The notes: generated from the letters alone by a model not told the origin. 64,000 bases of DNA from CBDDFQ01 sp965227035 (GCA_965227035.1 OZ245724.1:2418001-2482000), one strand, 5' to 3'. Positions 1-9,125 are shown, numbered from the stretch's first letter. Made by a program: numbers and translations.

Positions 1-492
1 GACACGCCCCATCGCCGGCGTGGCATGCCATCCGTTGTTGTTCATCCGAATACCGATGCCGTTGTCGCCGATACGAGCGGCGATTTCGAAGCCGGTGACG
101 AATGCCTTGAGCAGTATCGATTCGTCAACTTTGCGGTCGGACCCTACCGCGAGAATCGCAGCCCACATCGGACCGCTCACGTGGATCACCGACGGAATAT
201 GCGTGTCGTCGTAATCCAGGCAGTGCGACAAGGTGGCGTTGATCATCGCCGCGATTGCAGCGCAATTCGTCTCGCCTTCGAGCAATTTTGCGTTCCCGCT
301 GCTACCCCAATTCCCGAGCACCGATTTCACGATTTGCGCCTCGGGCGCCCCGTAAGCGCCCACGCAAACTGCCACCCAATCGACCAGACACTTTTTTGCT
401 TCGTCCAGCACGTCGGGTGGGATCGGCCGGGTGCGAGCGCCTGCAATGTAGTCGCAGACCGCCTGCGTTTGAGTTCTTGCATCGGAAAGCAT
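1..492 (-). CDS. MmgE/PrpD family protein, N-terminal 164 residues (runs off left edge)
   Basis: Reading leftwards from an ATG at 492, an open frame of 164 codons continues to the window edge without a stop. The protein begins MLSDARTQTQAVCDYIAGAR and carries the family signature DYDDTH at residues 93-98, followed by HVSGPMWAAILAVG. This family includes 2-methylcitrate dehydratase PrpD and cis-aconitate decarboxylase. The start lies 8 bases after the stop of the upstream amidohydrolase, so it is the next cistron of the same operon. The presence of an aconitase in that operon makes a tricarboxylate-type substrate plausible, but this is inference. The C-terminal domain is outside the window. 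Confidence 0.85.
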   Translation of the reverse strand, partial: MLSDARTQTQAVCDYIAGARTRPIPPDVLDEAKKCLVDWVAVCVGAYGAPEAQIVKSVLGNWGSSGNAKLLEGETNCAAIAAMINATLSHCLDYDDTHIPSVIHVSGPMWAAILAVGSDRKVDESILLKAFVTGFEIAARIGDNGIGIRMNNNGWHATPAMGRV

Positions 493-500
493 GTCAGCGC

Positions 501-1298
501 TCAATCGAAGTGGAAGAGACCGGCGCTGGAGTCGAGAATGTGGTGGCGCTCGGTAGCATTAGGCACCCATGTTTCCAATTCGCGAACCGCCTTGCCTACA
601 CCTTCGGTCGATTCGTGACGGGTATGAGGCCAGTCGCTGCCCCACATGAGACGTCCGGTTCCCATGCGATCGATGAGAATCCGGGCGGCTTTGACGGCCG
701 TTGCTGACCCACGCCCTGCGTCTCCGTTTCGATACGAAGCCGACAGCTTCACCCACAGGTTCGGTGAATCGCCACGACGCACCAGATATTTGAACCCCAG
801 GTCTTCGACGCCAAGGTCGTCATCCGGTCGACCGAAGTGATCGACGACGATATCGATGCCGGTTTCGAGCAAGGGATCGATCAGAACGGGAAGATCGCGA
901 GCCTGACGATGCACTTCGATCTGCCAGCGACGTTTCTTCAGCGCGTCGAACAAACGTTGCCATTTCGAGGACGCGAAGTCGGGCAGCGGCAGTCCATCCA
1001 GGTTCAGACGAATACCGACTATCCCGTCTTTGGCGAGGGCGTCGAGCTCGTCGTCCGACACATTCACATCGACGGTCGCAATACCGCGAAAAACGTCGGG
1101 AAAGCGGCGCGTGATGTCGCACATGAAACTGTTGTCGGTCCCGAGAAAACTCGGCTGCACGATGACTGCCCGCGTGATGCCGTTAGCCTTCATCAGCGCG
1201 CGATACGTCTCGACAGTGGCGTCGTAATCGGGAACATAACGACGCACTGGCGCCAATGGCAAACCTCGCACGAAAAGGTGGACGTGTGTGTCGATCAT
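501..1298 (-). CDS. amidohydrolase family 2 protein, PDC-lactonase-like
   Basis: This 265-residue TIM-barrel amidohydrolase starts MIDTHVHLF, with the HxH motif at residues 5-7, and ends with a GSDWPH motif about 45 residues before the C-terminus. Both are typical of the amidohydrolase_2 family that includes 2-pyrone-4,6-dicarboxylate lactonase LigI and related sugar lactonases. Its ATG overlaps the stop of the preceding dehydrogenase gene by four bases, which indicates translational coupling. Within the operon it could hydrolyse a lactone or a carboxylated ring product. The exact substrate cannot be read from the sequence. The family assignment is firm, the LigI-like activity tentative. Confidence 0.85.
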   Translation of the reverse strand: MIDTHVHLFVRGLPLAPVRRYVPDYDATVETYRALMKANGITRAVIVQPSFLGTDNSFMCDITRRFPDVFRGIATVDVNVSDDELDALAKDGIVGIRLNLDGLPLPDFASSKWQRLFDALKKRRWQIEVHRQARDLPVLIDPLLETGIDIVVDHFGRPDDDLGVEDLGFKYLVRRGDSPNLWVKLSASYRNGDAGRGSATAVKAARILIDRMGTGRLMWGSDWPHTRHESTEGVGKAVRELETWVPNATERHHILDSSAGLFHFD

Positions 1299-2311
1299 TC
1301 GGGATTTTCCAGCGGGTGCCGAGGTGCAGCTTTCATGATTCCGTTGACCAAGGACACAGGCGCATCGCCATTCATCACCCTGATCATGTTGTCGAAGCCG
1401 AACTTGCCTCTTCGGACCCAGGTGTCTGCCGTAGTGCCACCGCTGTGCGGAGACAGCACTACGTTATCGAGCTTGAGCAAGGGGCTGTTCGGATTCACGG
1501 GCTCTTCTGTGAACGCATCTATGCCCGCACCCGCAATCACACCGGTTTTGAGTGCATCCACGAGCGCCTCTTCGTCGATGATGGCGCCCCGACCGGTGTT
1601 GATCAGGATGGAAGATTTCTTCATGCTGCGCAGACGCTTCGCATCGACGAGATGCCTGGTGTCCTCGGTCAGCGGTGCATGAAGACTCACGATGTCGGAG
1701 GTTTCGAACAACTCGTCCAAAGACACAAAGCTCACATCGAGTTCCCGTTCTTTCTCTGCACTCAACCTTGTCCTGCTGAAATACTGCACTTTGGCCTCGA
1801 AGGCCTGCACTCTTTTCGCCACTTTCTGCCCGATGTTGCCCAGCCCGAAAATGCCCACTGTCTTGCCCGCCATCTCGAAAGTGTTGAGACCCGTCGTTCC
1901 CCTTTGCCACTGCCCCTCTCTAACCTCGCGGTCGGTGTCTATGACACGGCGATACAGAGAAAGCATCAACAACAAGGTCTGGTCCGCGACTGCCCAGGAG
2001 TTCGCGCCGCCGTTGTTCGCGCAAGGAATGCCAAGCTGGGTGATCAAGTCCATGTCGATGCCGTCGTATCCCGCAGCCAGCAGCTGGATGAACTGGGTGC
2101 GGGTCGCGTTTTTCAAAATCTCGGGCGTGAGCTTCGATCGATACATCATGATGAAATCGGCGGTGGTTGCAGCGCGTACCTGCTCGTCGCCCGGCACATC
2201 ACGCGCAAGCGCGGTGATCTCGAAATGAGATGGAGCCGCCGATATGACCAGATCGGCAAGGGGTTGATCGAGGCCATGTAGAAACAGAACTTTAGGATTC
2301 TTCAAAGGCAT
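1295..2311 (-). CDS. D-2-hydroxyacid dehydrogenase (NAD-dependent)
   Basis: This 338-residue member of the D-isomer-specific 2-hydroxyacid dehydrogenase family has a Rossmann motif GLGNIG at 156-161. The catalytic set is Arg241 (NTGRGAIID), Glu at about 270 and His289 (LSPHSGG). These enzymes interconvert 2-oxo acids and D-2-hydroxy acids with NAD(H) in the cytoplasm. The start is 12 bases downstream of the aconitase stop, and its own stop overlaps the amidohydrolase start. It is the second such dehydrogenase in this operon (the other is at 8067-9044), and the two are clearly divergent. They may act on different intermediates of one pathway. Confidence 0.9.
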   Translation of the reverse strand: MPLKNPKVLFLHGLDQPLADLVISAAPSHFEITALARDVPGDEQVRAATTADFIMMYRSKLTPEILKNATRTQFIQLLAAGYDGIDMDLITQLGIPCANNGGANSWAVADQTLLLMLSLYRRVIDTDREVREGQWQRGTTGLNTFEMAGKTVGIFGLGNIGQKVAKRVQAFEAKVQYFSRTRLSAEKERELDVSFVSLDELFETSDIVSLHAPLTEDTRHLVDAKRLRSMKKSSILINTGRGAIIDEEALVDALKTGVIAGAGIDAFTEEPVNPNSPLLKLDNVVLSPHSGGTTADTWVRRGKFGFDNMIRVMNGDAPVSLVNGIMKAAPRHPLENPE

Positions 2312-2323
2312 GTGGCGGCGCTT

Positions 2324-4981
2324 TCAGGAAAGCCGTTCGCGGATCGCGACATTCAAAATGCCGCCGTGCTTGAAGTATTCGACTTCTCTGGTCGTATCGA
2401 GGCGAACCTGAAGTTTGATCTGCGTCGTGCTTCCGTCGGTACGTGTGATCCTGCAGTTCACGAGAGACTTCGGAACGATCTCGCCGGCGAGTCCGTCTAT
2501 ATCGAACAACTCGGAGCCGTCGAGCTTCAGCGTCTTGCGGGTTTGCCCATCGGTAAATTGCAAAGGCACCACGCCGATACCCACCAGATTCGAGCGATGG
2601 ATACGTTCCAGCGATTCCGCAATCACCGCCCTGACTCCAAGAAGCCGCGTGCCTTTCGCGGCCCAATCGCGCGAAGAGCCTGCTCCATATTCTTTCCCCC
2701 CAATCACGATGACCGGAACGTTGTCCGCGCGGTACTTCTCGGCCGCGTCATAAATAAACATCTGCTCGCCATCGGGCATGTGCTTCGTGTAGCCGCCTTC
2801 GACATCTGGCGTCATCTCGTTGCGAATCCGGATGTTCGCGAAAGTGCCACGCGTCATGACCGAGTGATTCAATCGACGCGCGCCGAAGTTGACGAAATCT
2901 TTTTGCGCAATACCGAGCGACTGCAGGTAATTGGCGGCTGAGGTGCCCAGGGAAATTGCACCGATGGGCGAAATATGGTCGGTGGTGAGCATGTCGCCGA
3001 AGATGGCGAGCGGACGCGCGCCGACGATGTTTCCAGGCGCTACGGGCTTTGCCGCCAGCTGGTCGAAAAACGGCGGGCGGCGCACGAAAGTACTGTCCTG
3101 CCATTCGAACAAAGCGCTGTCGGGTGCCTTTATAGAACGCCATTCCTCCGTGCCCTGCGTCACGTGCGAATAGCGCCGGTCGAAGGCCGCCGGATTGAGC
3201 GACGCATCGATGATCGCCTGCACTTCGCCGTTCGCGGGCCAGATGTCCCGCAGGAACACAGGCTTGCCGTTTTGGTCGTTTCCGAGAGGCTCCGTAGCCA
3301 GATTTTTGTTGATCGATCCGGCCAGCGCATACGCCACCACAAGCGGCGGCGATGCCAGAAAATTCGCGCGCGCACTCGGATGCACCCGCCCCTCGAAATT
3401 GCGGTTGCCGGACAGAACCGCAACTGCGGCAACGTCCTGCTCACGGATGCTTTTTGCCAGCTCATCGTCGATGCCGCCGGAATTGCCTATACAGGTCATG
3501 CACCCGTACCCCGCAATGTTGAATCCGAGTTTTTCGAGCGACGGCAACAGTCCGCTGCTCTCGAGGTAGTCGCTGACGACGCGCGATCCGGGCGAGAGCG
3601 AAGTTTTCACATGCGACGGAACCGTCAAACCCTTTGCCACTGCATTTCGGGCGAGCAGGCCCGCCGCAACCATCACGAAGGGGTTCGCAGTGTTGGTGCA
3701 ACTGGTAATGGCCGCGATGATCAGATCGCCATCCTTCACCAGAGCCGACTGCGAGTTGGCATCTTTTTTCCGATTCGAATCGGCCAGCCATTCCGAGAAC
3801 GTAGCCGGAGCATTTTCGATCGCGATGCGCTGTTGCGGATGACGTGGACCGGCAATCGAAGGACTCACTTCGTCGAGGTCGATCTCGATGAGCTTGGTGT
3901 AATCGGGCAAGGCATCGGCCTTGCTGCGCCATAGTCCCTGCGCCTTCGCATACGCTTCGACCAGCTCGACTTGCTGCGTGTGGCGGCCGGTGACGCGAAG
4001 GAATCGAATCGTCTCTTCGTCGACAGGAAAGAATCCACAGGTGGCACCGATTTCAGGTGTCATGTTCGCAATGGTTGCTCTATCCAGAGCCGAGAGATGC
4101 TCCAGGCCTTCGCCTATGTATTCGATGAACGCACCCACCAGCGCATGCTTGCGCAATTCCTCGGTCACGGTAAGCACGATGTCGGTTGCCGTGATGCCCG
4201 CTTTCGGTTTGCCCTTCAACACGCACCCGACCACTTCGGGGATCAGCATCGACACCGGTTCGCCCATGGCCGCGGTGCCGCCCTCGAGTCCACCGACACC
4301 CCACCCGACCACGCCAAGGCTATTGATCATCGGGGTGTGACTGTCCATGCCAAGTACCGAGTCCGGATATGCCAAGGTTCTTCCGTTTACTTCGCGCGTC
4401 CAGACGACCCGCGCCAGATACTCCAGATTGATCTGATGGCAGATGCCGGTTCCAGGTGGAATCAGACGTACGTTGTCGAAAGCCTGCGCGCCCCACTTCA
4501 GAAACGAGTAGCGCTCCTGATTTCGCTGAAATTCGAGCTCGACGTTCTTGCGCAATGCATCCGGCGTGCCCGAGTAATCGACGATCACCGAATGATCGAC
4601 GATGAAATCGACAGGAATAGACGGATTCACTTTTTGTGGATCGCCGCCCAGTTCATGAAGTGCATCACGCATCGCGGCCATGTCGCCCATGCAGGGAATG
4701 CCGGATGAATCGACCATCATCACTCGCGCAGGCTTGAATCCGATTTCGTTATCCGACGACCGCTTGTCGAGCCAGCTCACGAGATTGATCACGTCGTCTG
4801 CGGTAGCCGATCCTTCGGCATGCTGGCGAAGCAGATTTTCGAGTAGTACCCGTAGCGTGTACGGAAGGCGAGCCAGGTCGGGCAGGCCGCGCTGCCGGGC
4901 ATCTGCGAGGCTGTAGTAGTCGTACTGTCGATTGCCAACCTTCAAAACCGCAGGGGCGAGCGGCGCGCTGAACTTTGTCAT
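2324..4981 (-). CDS. acnA: aconitate hydratase A-like protein (divergent paralogue)
   Basis: The 885-residue length fits the IRP1/AcnA branch of aconitases. The three [4Fe-4S] cysteines are present, in SCTNTANPF (about 427) and GYGCMTCIG (about 492 and 495). The swivel-domain motif GAGSSRDWAAKG lies near residue 767. Aconitases isomerise citrate and isocitrate through cis-aconitate. Two normally conserved stretches differ: the usual CIGNSGPL reads CIGNSGGI, and the usual GGIEAEAAMLGQP reads GGLEGGTAAMGEP. The gene sits in a catabolic operon rather than with TCA-cycle genes. I infer a specialised dehydratase/hydratase for a related tricarboxylate, though plain aconitase activity remains possible. 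Confidence 0.88.
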   Translation of the reverse strand: MTKFSAPLAPAVLKVGNRQYDYYSLADARQRGLPDLARLPYTLRVLLENLLRQHAEGSATADDVINLVSWLDKRSSDNEIGFKPARVMMVDSSGIPCMGDMAAMRDALHELGGDPQKVNPSIPVDFIVDHSVIVDYSGTPDALRKNVELEFQRNQERYSFLKWGAQAFDNVRLIPPGTGICHQINLEYLARVVWTREVNGRTLAYPDSVLGMDSHTPMINSLGVVGWGVGGLEGGTAAMGEPVSMLIPEVVGCVLKGKPKAGITATDIVLTVTEELRKHALVGAFIEYIGEGLEHLSALDRATIANMTPEIGATCGFFPVDEETIRFLRVTGRHTQQVELVEAYAKAQGLWRSKADALPDYTKLIEIDLDEVSPSIAGPRHPQQRIAIENAPATFSEWLADSNRKKDANSQSALVKDGDLIIAAITSCTNTANPFVMVAAGLLARNAVAKGLTVPSHVKTSLSPGSRVVSDYLESSGLLPSLEKLGFNIAGYGCMTCIGNSGGIDDELAKSIREQDVAAVAVLSGNRNFEGRVHPSARANFLASPPLVVAYALAGSINKNLATEPLGNDQNGKPVFLRDIWPANGEVQAIIDASLNPAAFDRRYSHVTQGTEEWRSIKAPDSALFEWQDSTFVRRPPFFDQLAAKPVAPGNIVGARPLAIFGDMLTTDHISPIGAISLGTSAANYLQSLGIAQKDFVNFGARRLNHSVMTRGTFANIRIRNEMTPDVEGGYTKHMPDGEQMFIYDAAEKYRADNVPVIVIGGKEYGAGSSRDWAAKGTRLLGVRAVIAESLERIHRSNLVGIGVVPLQFTDGQTRKTLKLDGSELFDIDGLAGEIVPKSLVNCRITRTDGSTTQIKLQVRLDTTREVEYFKHGGILNVAIRERLS

Positions 4982-5044
4982 GACTTCTCGTGAAACTGTC
5001 TTTTATCTTCTGTCGTTGTTGCTTTACCGAAAAGTTTGCATTGT

Positions 5045-5869
5045 CTATTTAGACGCAAGAACGTGATCGGCAATCTCGTTTCGAGTGGCAACCCACGCTC
5101 CCGATTTCGCAGCTTCCGCCATGATTTGCGCGTAGTAATAGGCGCCGCGCGGCCGGCCGAAGATGTGTGCATGACTGGTGACATCGATGACACAGGTCTC
5201 GCCGTGTGAGTCGGCCACCTCGAGGTTCTGCATGAATGACTCCACCATGTTCTTCGGCGGTGCACCGTATTTCATGAAGGGCATGTCGTTTACATCGGTG
5301 CCCAACGGAATCGCGACGATTTTCTTGTCGCCGAACTCCTGCACATAAGGGAGGTCGTCGTCGAAAACATCGCCGTACCACTTGAAGCCTGCTTCGGCCA
5401 GGAAGCGTGCCGTGTTGGGACTCGGTGTGCCACGCGGGCTCAGCCATCCAGTCACCTTTTTGCCGGACGCACCTTCGAGCAGATCGACGCATCGTTTGAT
5501 GTTGGCCTTTTCAGCCGCTTCGTCTAGCAGTGCCGGAATCACGTCCATCGAATATGAATGCGACAGCACCTCATGCCCGCCCTGCCCGATGGCTTCGACT
5601 GCTTCCGGAGCGCGTTCCGCGATGATGCCGTTGACCATCATGCTGGCCTTCAGGCTGTGCTTCGCGAACGAATCAAGCAGGCGGTAGATGCCTTTCTTGT
5701 AGCCGTACGACGCCCATGAAATTGCCATGTTGTCCAGCACACCCGGCGGCAACGGATTGCCCATGGGACTGATGCCGGGCGCCTTGCCATCCGACCACGC
5801 CTCCACGCAAACGTTGAACACCACAGCGATCTTCTTGCCGCCAGGCCAGGTCATATTCTTAGCTGCCAT
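5045..5869 (-). CDS. polysaccharide deacetylase fold hydrolase (PuuE-like)
   Basis: This 274-residue protein has the carbohydrate esterase 4 / NodB fold as seen in allantoinase PuuE-like proteins. Visible elements are FNVCVEAW near the N-terminus, GGHEVLSHSYSMD in the first third, GWLSPRGTPSPNT in the middle and VIDVTSHAHIFGRPRGAYYY near the end. There is no signal peptide, so it probably acts in the cytoplasm on a C-N or amide bond rather than on cell-wall sugar. It lies between a Bug receptor gene and the aconitase gene on the same strand. Substrate unknown; the fold assignment is solid. Confidence 0.82.
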   Translation of the reverse strand: MAAKNMTWPGGKKIAVVFNVCVEAWSDGKAPGISPMGNPLPPGVLDNMAISWASYGYKKGIYRLLDSFAKHSLKASMMVNGIIAERAPEAVEAIGQGGHEVLSHSYSMDVIPALLDEAAEKANIKRCVDLLEGASGKKVTGWLSPRGTPSPNTARFLAEAGFKWYGDVFDDDLPYVQEFGDKKIVAIPLGTDVNDMPFMKYGAPPKNMVESFMQNLEVADSHGETCVIDVTSHAHIFGRPRGAYYYAQIMAEAAKSGAWVATRNEIADHVLASK

Positions 5870-5905
5870 TTTTGTTCCCGTATTACCTTCGATTCGCCTT
5901 GAAAA

Positions 5906-6931
5906 TTATTCAGGCTTGATGCCCAGACTCGCCACCACTTGCTGGTAACGCGTCGCCTCGCGCTTCACGAACGCGCCGAACGCTTCCGGCGAAAGCGGAT
6001 TCGCCTCGGATCCCTCGCGCTCCATGGCCGCCGTCACATCGGGCATCGCGATGATCTTGTTGATCTTCGCGTTCAGCGCCTGCACGATTGCCGGTGGCGT
6101 TTTTGCAGGTGCGAAATAGCCGCCCCAAAGCGTGAAGCTGAAGTCCGACTTGGTCAGTTCCGCAATCGTCGGTGTGTCCTTCATGAAGCGCGAACGCTTC
6201 TGCGACGACAGTGCCAGCACTCTTACCTGTCCCGACTTCACGTGCTGTGTGATTGCGGTCACGCCCGAGAAGTAATAGGTCACGTGCCCGGCGATCACGT
6301 CCACCAGCGCAGGTGCAGCGCCCTTGTACGGCACATGCGTGATTCCTGCGTTGGGCGCCATGCGCTTGGCAAGCTCCTCACCTGCCAGATGCCCAGGGCT
6401 GCCGCGCCCTGCGGAGGCAAACGTGATGTTGCTACCCGGCTTCTTCGCCGCATCCATCAGGTCATCCAGCGTTTTGTAGGGCGAGTTCGACGCCACCACG
6501 AGAGCGAGCGGTACGTCGTACGCAAGTGCAACCGGCGCGAAATCTCTCTCGACGTCGAAGCCGGTGTTCAGCATGAAGAACTTGTTCACAGCCATTTCTG
6601 CCGTGTTGCCGAAAAGAATCGAGTAACCATCGGGTGCTACAGATCTGGCAATCTGCGTCGCCGCGATGTTTCCGCTCGCGCCGGGCTTGTTCTCGACCAC
6701 GAAGGGTTGACCGAATTCGACGGCGAGTTGCTGAGCGACCAGTCGCAGCATGAAGTCGGCAGTGCCGCCCGCCGAATACCCCAGCAGAATTTTGGTGGGC
6801 TTGTCCGGGTAGCTTTGCGCAAATCCGAGTGAAGGCAACGCGCTCGCGAATGCTGTTCCACCTGCATAAGCCAGCAGGTGACGGCGCGAGATGGCTTTCG
6901 GCATCTCGAGAGCTCTGTTGAATGTGCTCAT
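5906..6931 (-). CDS. Bug/TctC-family solute-binding protein
   Basis: This 341-residue periplasmic receptor belongs to the tripartite tricarboxylate transporter receptor family. The N-terminus has a twin-arginine-like stretch SRRHLLAYAG followed by a hydrophobic segment and LGFAQ, so it is exported; the RR suggests Tat. The mature part shows SYPDKPTKILLGYSAGG and the VENKPGASGNIAA loop that contacts ligand carboxylates in Bug proteins. Known ligands of this family are carboxylates, amino acids and nicotinate. No TctA or TctB membrane partner is in the window, which is common for Bug genes in Burkholderiales. An inner ATG (MPKAIS) is an alternative start. Confidence 0.92.
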   Translation of the reverse strand: MSTFNRALEMPKAISRRHLLAYAGGTAFASALPSLGFAQSYPDKPTKILLGYSAGGTADFMLRLVAQQLAVEFGQPFVVENKPGASGNIAATQIARSVAPDGYSILFGNTAEMAVNKFFMLNTGFDVERDFAPVALAYDVPLALVVASNSPYKTLDDLMDAAKKPGSNITFASAGRGSPGHLAGEELAKRMAPNAGITHVPYKGAAPALVDVIAGHVTYYFSGVTAITQHVKSGQVRVLALSSQKRSRFMKDTPTIAELTKSDFSFTLWGGYFAPAKTPPAIVQALNAKINKIIAMPDVTAAMEREGSEANPLSPEAFGAFVKREATRYQQVVASLGIKPE

Positions 6932-6977
6932 GGCTTGTCTCTTTAAATTTCCAGCTTTATTTTTGGATTTTTCTTTA

Positions 6978-8012
6978 TCACTCGTTGAGCTTGATACCGG
7001 CCTTATCGATCACCTGACCCCACTTCACCGATTCGGTTTTTATCAACTGATTGAATTCTTTCGAGCTGGTGCCAACGGCGTCGAAACCTTGCGCCTCGAT
7101 GGCCGTCTTGACCGCCTGTTCTTCGAGCACGCTGTTCACGGTCTTCTCGATTTCGGCAATGACGGCAGGCGGTGTTGCAGCAGGTGCCACGATCCCGGTC
7201 CAGCCTTCGATCAACATATTCGGAAGGCCCGACTCGATCATGGTCGGCACGTCCGGGAAGGAGGCCAGACGTTTGCGAGAAGCAACGGCCACCAGGGTGA
7301 GCTTGCCTCCGCGAACGAAGCCGATGGCGGAAGGCAACGGCGCGAACATGATGTCGGTCTGACCGCCCATCACATCGACCAGTCCAGGAGTGTCTCCCTT
7401 GTTGGGAATGTGCGTCATCTTCAAGCCCGCCTGACCCGCGAACAGCTCGCCCGCCAGGTGGCCCAGATTGCCGACGCCAGCGGAGCTGTAGTTGACGCCG
7501 CCCGGTTTCGTCTTGGCAAATGTCACTACTTCCTGAACCGACTTGAGCTTGAGCGCAGGGTTGGCGTAGAGACCGAACATGATCGATGTCGTCTGAGTGA
7601 CGCCCACCAAGTCTTCGAGTGGCTTGAACGGCATGTTCTTGTAGACGAAGGGATTCACCGTCATGACGCTGGGCACTGCGAGTCCGAGCGTATAGCCGTC
7701 GGGCGCCGATTTCGCGACGATGTCCATCCCCAGATTGCCGTTGGCCCCAGGCTTGTTGTCGACGATGACCGGCTGCTTCCATTTTTCGCCGAGTCGTGTT
7801 GCGACGATTCGCGCGACCACGTCCGCCGAAGAACCTGGCGCGTTCACGACCACGATTCGAACCGATTTCGAGGGATACGACTGGGCGCTGGAAAGCGCCG
7901 GTGTCAGGAGCAATGTCGCAGAACACAGCAACGGCGTAATCATTTTTCCGACCATCGACAGGCGTCGGAACGCCTGTCCATCATTCATGTGGACCTTCAT
8001 GTCTGTCTCCAT
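6978..8012 (-). CDS. Bug/TctC-family solute-binding protein
   Basis: The second receptor of this operon is 344 residues long with a signal peptide ending near LLTPALSSAQ. The mature start SYPSKSVRIVVVNAPGSSAD and the VDNKPGANGNLGMD loop are the family hallmarks. It lies directly upstream (in transcription) of the other receptor at 5906-6931, 46 bases away, and directly downstream of the dehydrogenase at 8067-9044. Two receptors in one operon suggest uptake or sensing of two related carboxylates. The ligand cannot be deduced. An internal Met (MNDGQAF) is also possible as start. Confidence 0.92.
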   Translation of the reverse strand: METDMKVHMNDGQAFRRLSMVGKMITPLLCSATLLLTPALSSAQSYPSKSVRIVVVNAPGSSADVVARIVATRLGEKWKQPVIVDNKPGANGNLGMDIVAKSAPDGYTLGLAVPSVMTVNPFVYKNMPFKPLEDLVGVTQTTSIMFGLYANPALKLKSVQEVVTFAKTKPGGVNYSSAGVGNLGHLAGELFAGQAGLKMTHIPNKGDTPGLVDVMGGQTDIMFAPLPSAIGFVRGGKLTLVAVASRKRLASFPDVPTMIESGLPNMLIEGWTGIVAPAATPPAVIAEIEKTVNSVLEEQAVKTAIEAQGFDAVGTSSKEFNQLIKTESVKWGQVIDKAGIKLNE

Positions 8013-8066
8013 TTATTAAGTTTTTAACGTCAGCTCTCGATATCGAACTTCCGGTCGTTCGCAAAA

Positions 8067-9044
8067 TTACGCGGCACGTCGAACGACTTCCGGATTCACC
8101 ATTCGCAAAGGTCCGCCAGTCGCGAAATTGCGAACCTGCTCGAACGCTTCGCCGAAATAAAGCTCGAAGGTTTCGCGATCCGCCCAGCCGAGATGCGGCA
8201 GGCAGATCACGTTTTCCATCTTGAGAAGCGGGTGATCGCCATTGAGCACCGGCTCCACCTCGTAAACGTCCACAGCCGCGAAACCAGGCGAGCCGGCATT
8301 CAATGCGGCTACCAGTGCGCCTTCCTCGATCAGCTCGGCGCGTGCGGTGTTCACCAGCAGTGCCGACTTTTTCATCATGGCCAGATCGGCGCGCTTGACC
8401 GCATATTTGGTGCGATCGCTGTAGCGCAGATGAAGGCTCAATACATCGGCTCGGCGGAAAAAATCCTCACGACTTTTTGCAATCTCGTAACCCGCTGCGG
8501 CGCCTCGTGTCTGCGACCCCTCTCCGCCCCAGATCAGCACCTTCATTCCCAGCGCGGCGCATGCGCGCGCCACTCTCTCGCCAATGACGCCAAAGCCGTA
8601 GATGCCAAGAGTCGAGCCATCGAGCCGATACGAGAACGTCTTCGGCCATTCACCGGCTTTCATTCGCGTTGCCTCGACCACCACGTTGCGACGCGACGCC
8701 AGGATGAGCGACATGGTGAGTTCGGCCGGCGCAATCGGCGATGCGAACACACCGTTGGTCACGACGATGCCGTGCGCGGTGCATGCAGCGAAATCGATGG
8801 TCTTGCTATGCCGGCCGACCAGCGCGATCTGTTTGAGTCTGGGCAGCGCTGAGATGACCTCTGCATCCAGCGTGATTCGTTCTCGCACCACGACGACGAT
8901 GTCTGCTGACGAAAGGCGCTGGATCAACTCCGCCTTGTCTTTCGCTGCGGTTTCGTAGACCGTGACCTCATGACCCGCAAGCAACGGATAGCAGTCGAGG
9001 TCCCTGACGCAGCGCTGGTAGTCATCGGCAATAACGATATTCAT
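8067..9044 (-). CDS. D-2-hydroxyacid dehydrogenase family protein
   Basis: The 325-residue enzyme is read from the ATG at 9044 (MNIVIADDYQRC). A longer in-frame start at 9110 would run through a nested palindrome and add a poorly conserved leader. It shows the Rossmann motif GFGVIGERVA, the catalytic arginine in NTARAELI, and the histidine in CLPHLGWAD. This subgroup is close to phosphoglycerate-dehydrogenase-like proteins found next to Bug receptors. It is probably the first structural gene of the catabolic operon. The LysR gene lies just upstream on the same strand. Confidence 0.88.
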   Translation of the reverse strand: MNIVIADDYQRCVRDLDCYPLLAGHEVTVYETAAKDKAELIQRLSSADIVVVVRERITLDAEVISALPRLKQIALVGRHSKTIDFAACTAHGIVVTNGVFASPIAPAELTMSLILASRRNVVVEATRMKAGEWPKTFSYRLDGSTLGIYGFGVIGERVARACAALGMKVLIWGGEGSQTRGAAAGYEIAKSREDFFRRADVLSLHLRYSDRTKYAVKRADLAMMKKSALLVNTARAELIEEGALVAALNAGSPGFAAVDVYEVEPVLNGDHPLLKMENVICLPHLGWADRETFELYFGEAFEQVRNFATGGPLRMVNPEVVRRAA

Positions 9045-9095
9045 GAATGTCTCTTGTGTTTTTTTGAAATCTGCGGGAAGGCTTGGAAGGATGTT

Positions 9096-9125
9096 AGGCA
9101 TCAAGAGCACTTGATGAGAATGCCT
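9096..9125. promoter_or_regulatory. nested palindrome upstream of the catabolic operon
   Basis: A perfect 7-base inverted repeat, CATCAAG / CTTGATG with a 4-base spacer (9099-9116), is nested inside a second pair, AGGCAT (9096-9101) and ATGCCT (9120-9125). It lies about 50-80 bases upstream of the dehydrogenase start and downstream of the LysR gene. The position suits an operator, possibly for that LysR protein. It lacks a T-run on either side, which argues against a terminator. Function is inferred. Confidence 0.45.

Noticed and set aside
25..618. Long plus-strand open frame opposite MmgE/PrpD and the amidohydrolase
   Set aside because: The minus-strand frames carry clear family motifs; this frame is a GC-rich antisense shadow.
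1256..2281. 341-codon plus-strand frame over the D-2-hydroxyacid dehydrogenase
   Set aside because: No family motif; the opposite strand has an intact enzyme with all catalytic residues.
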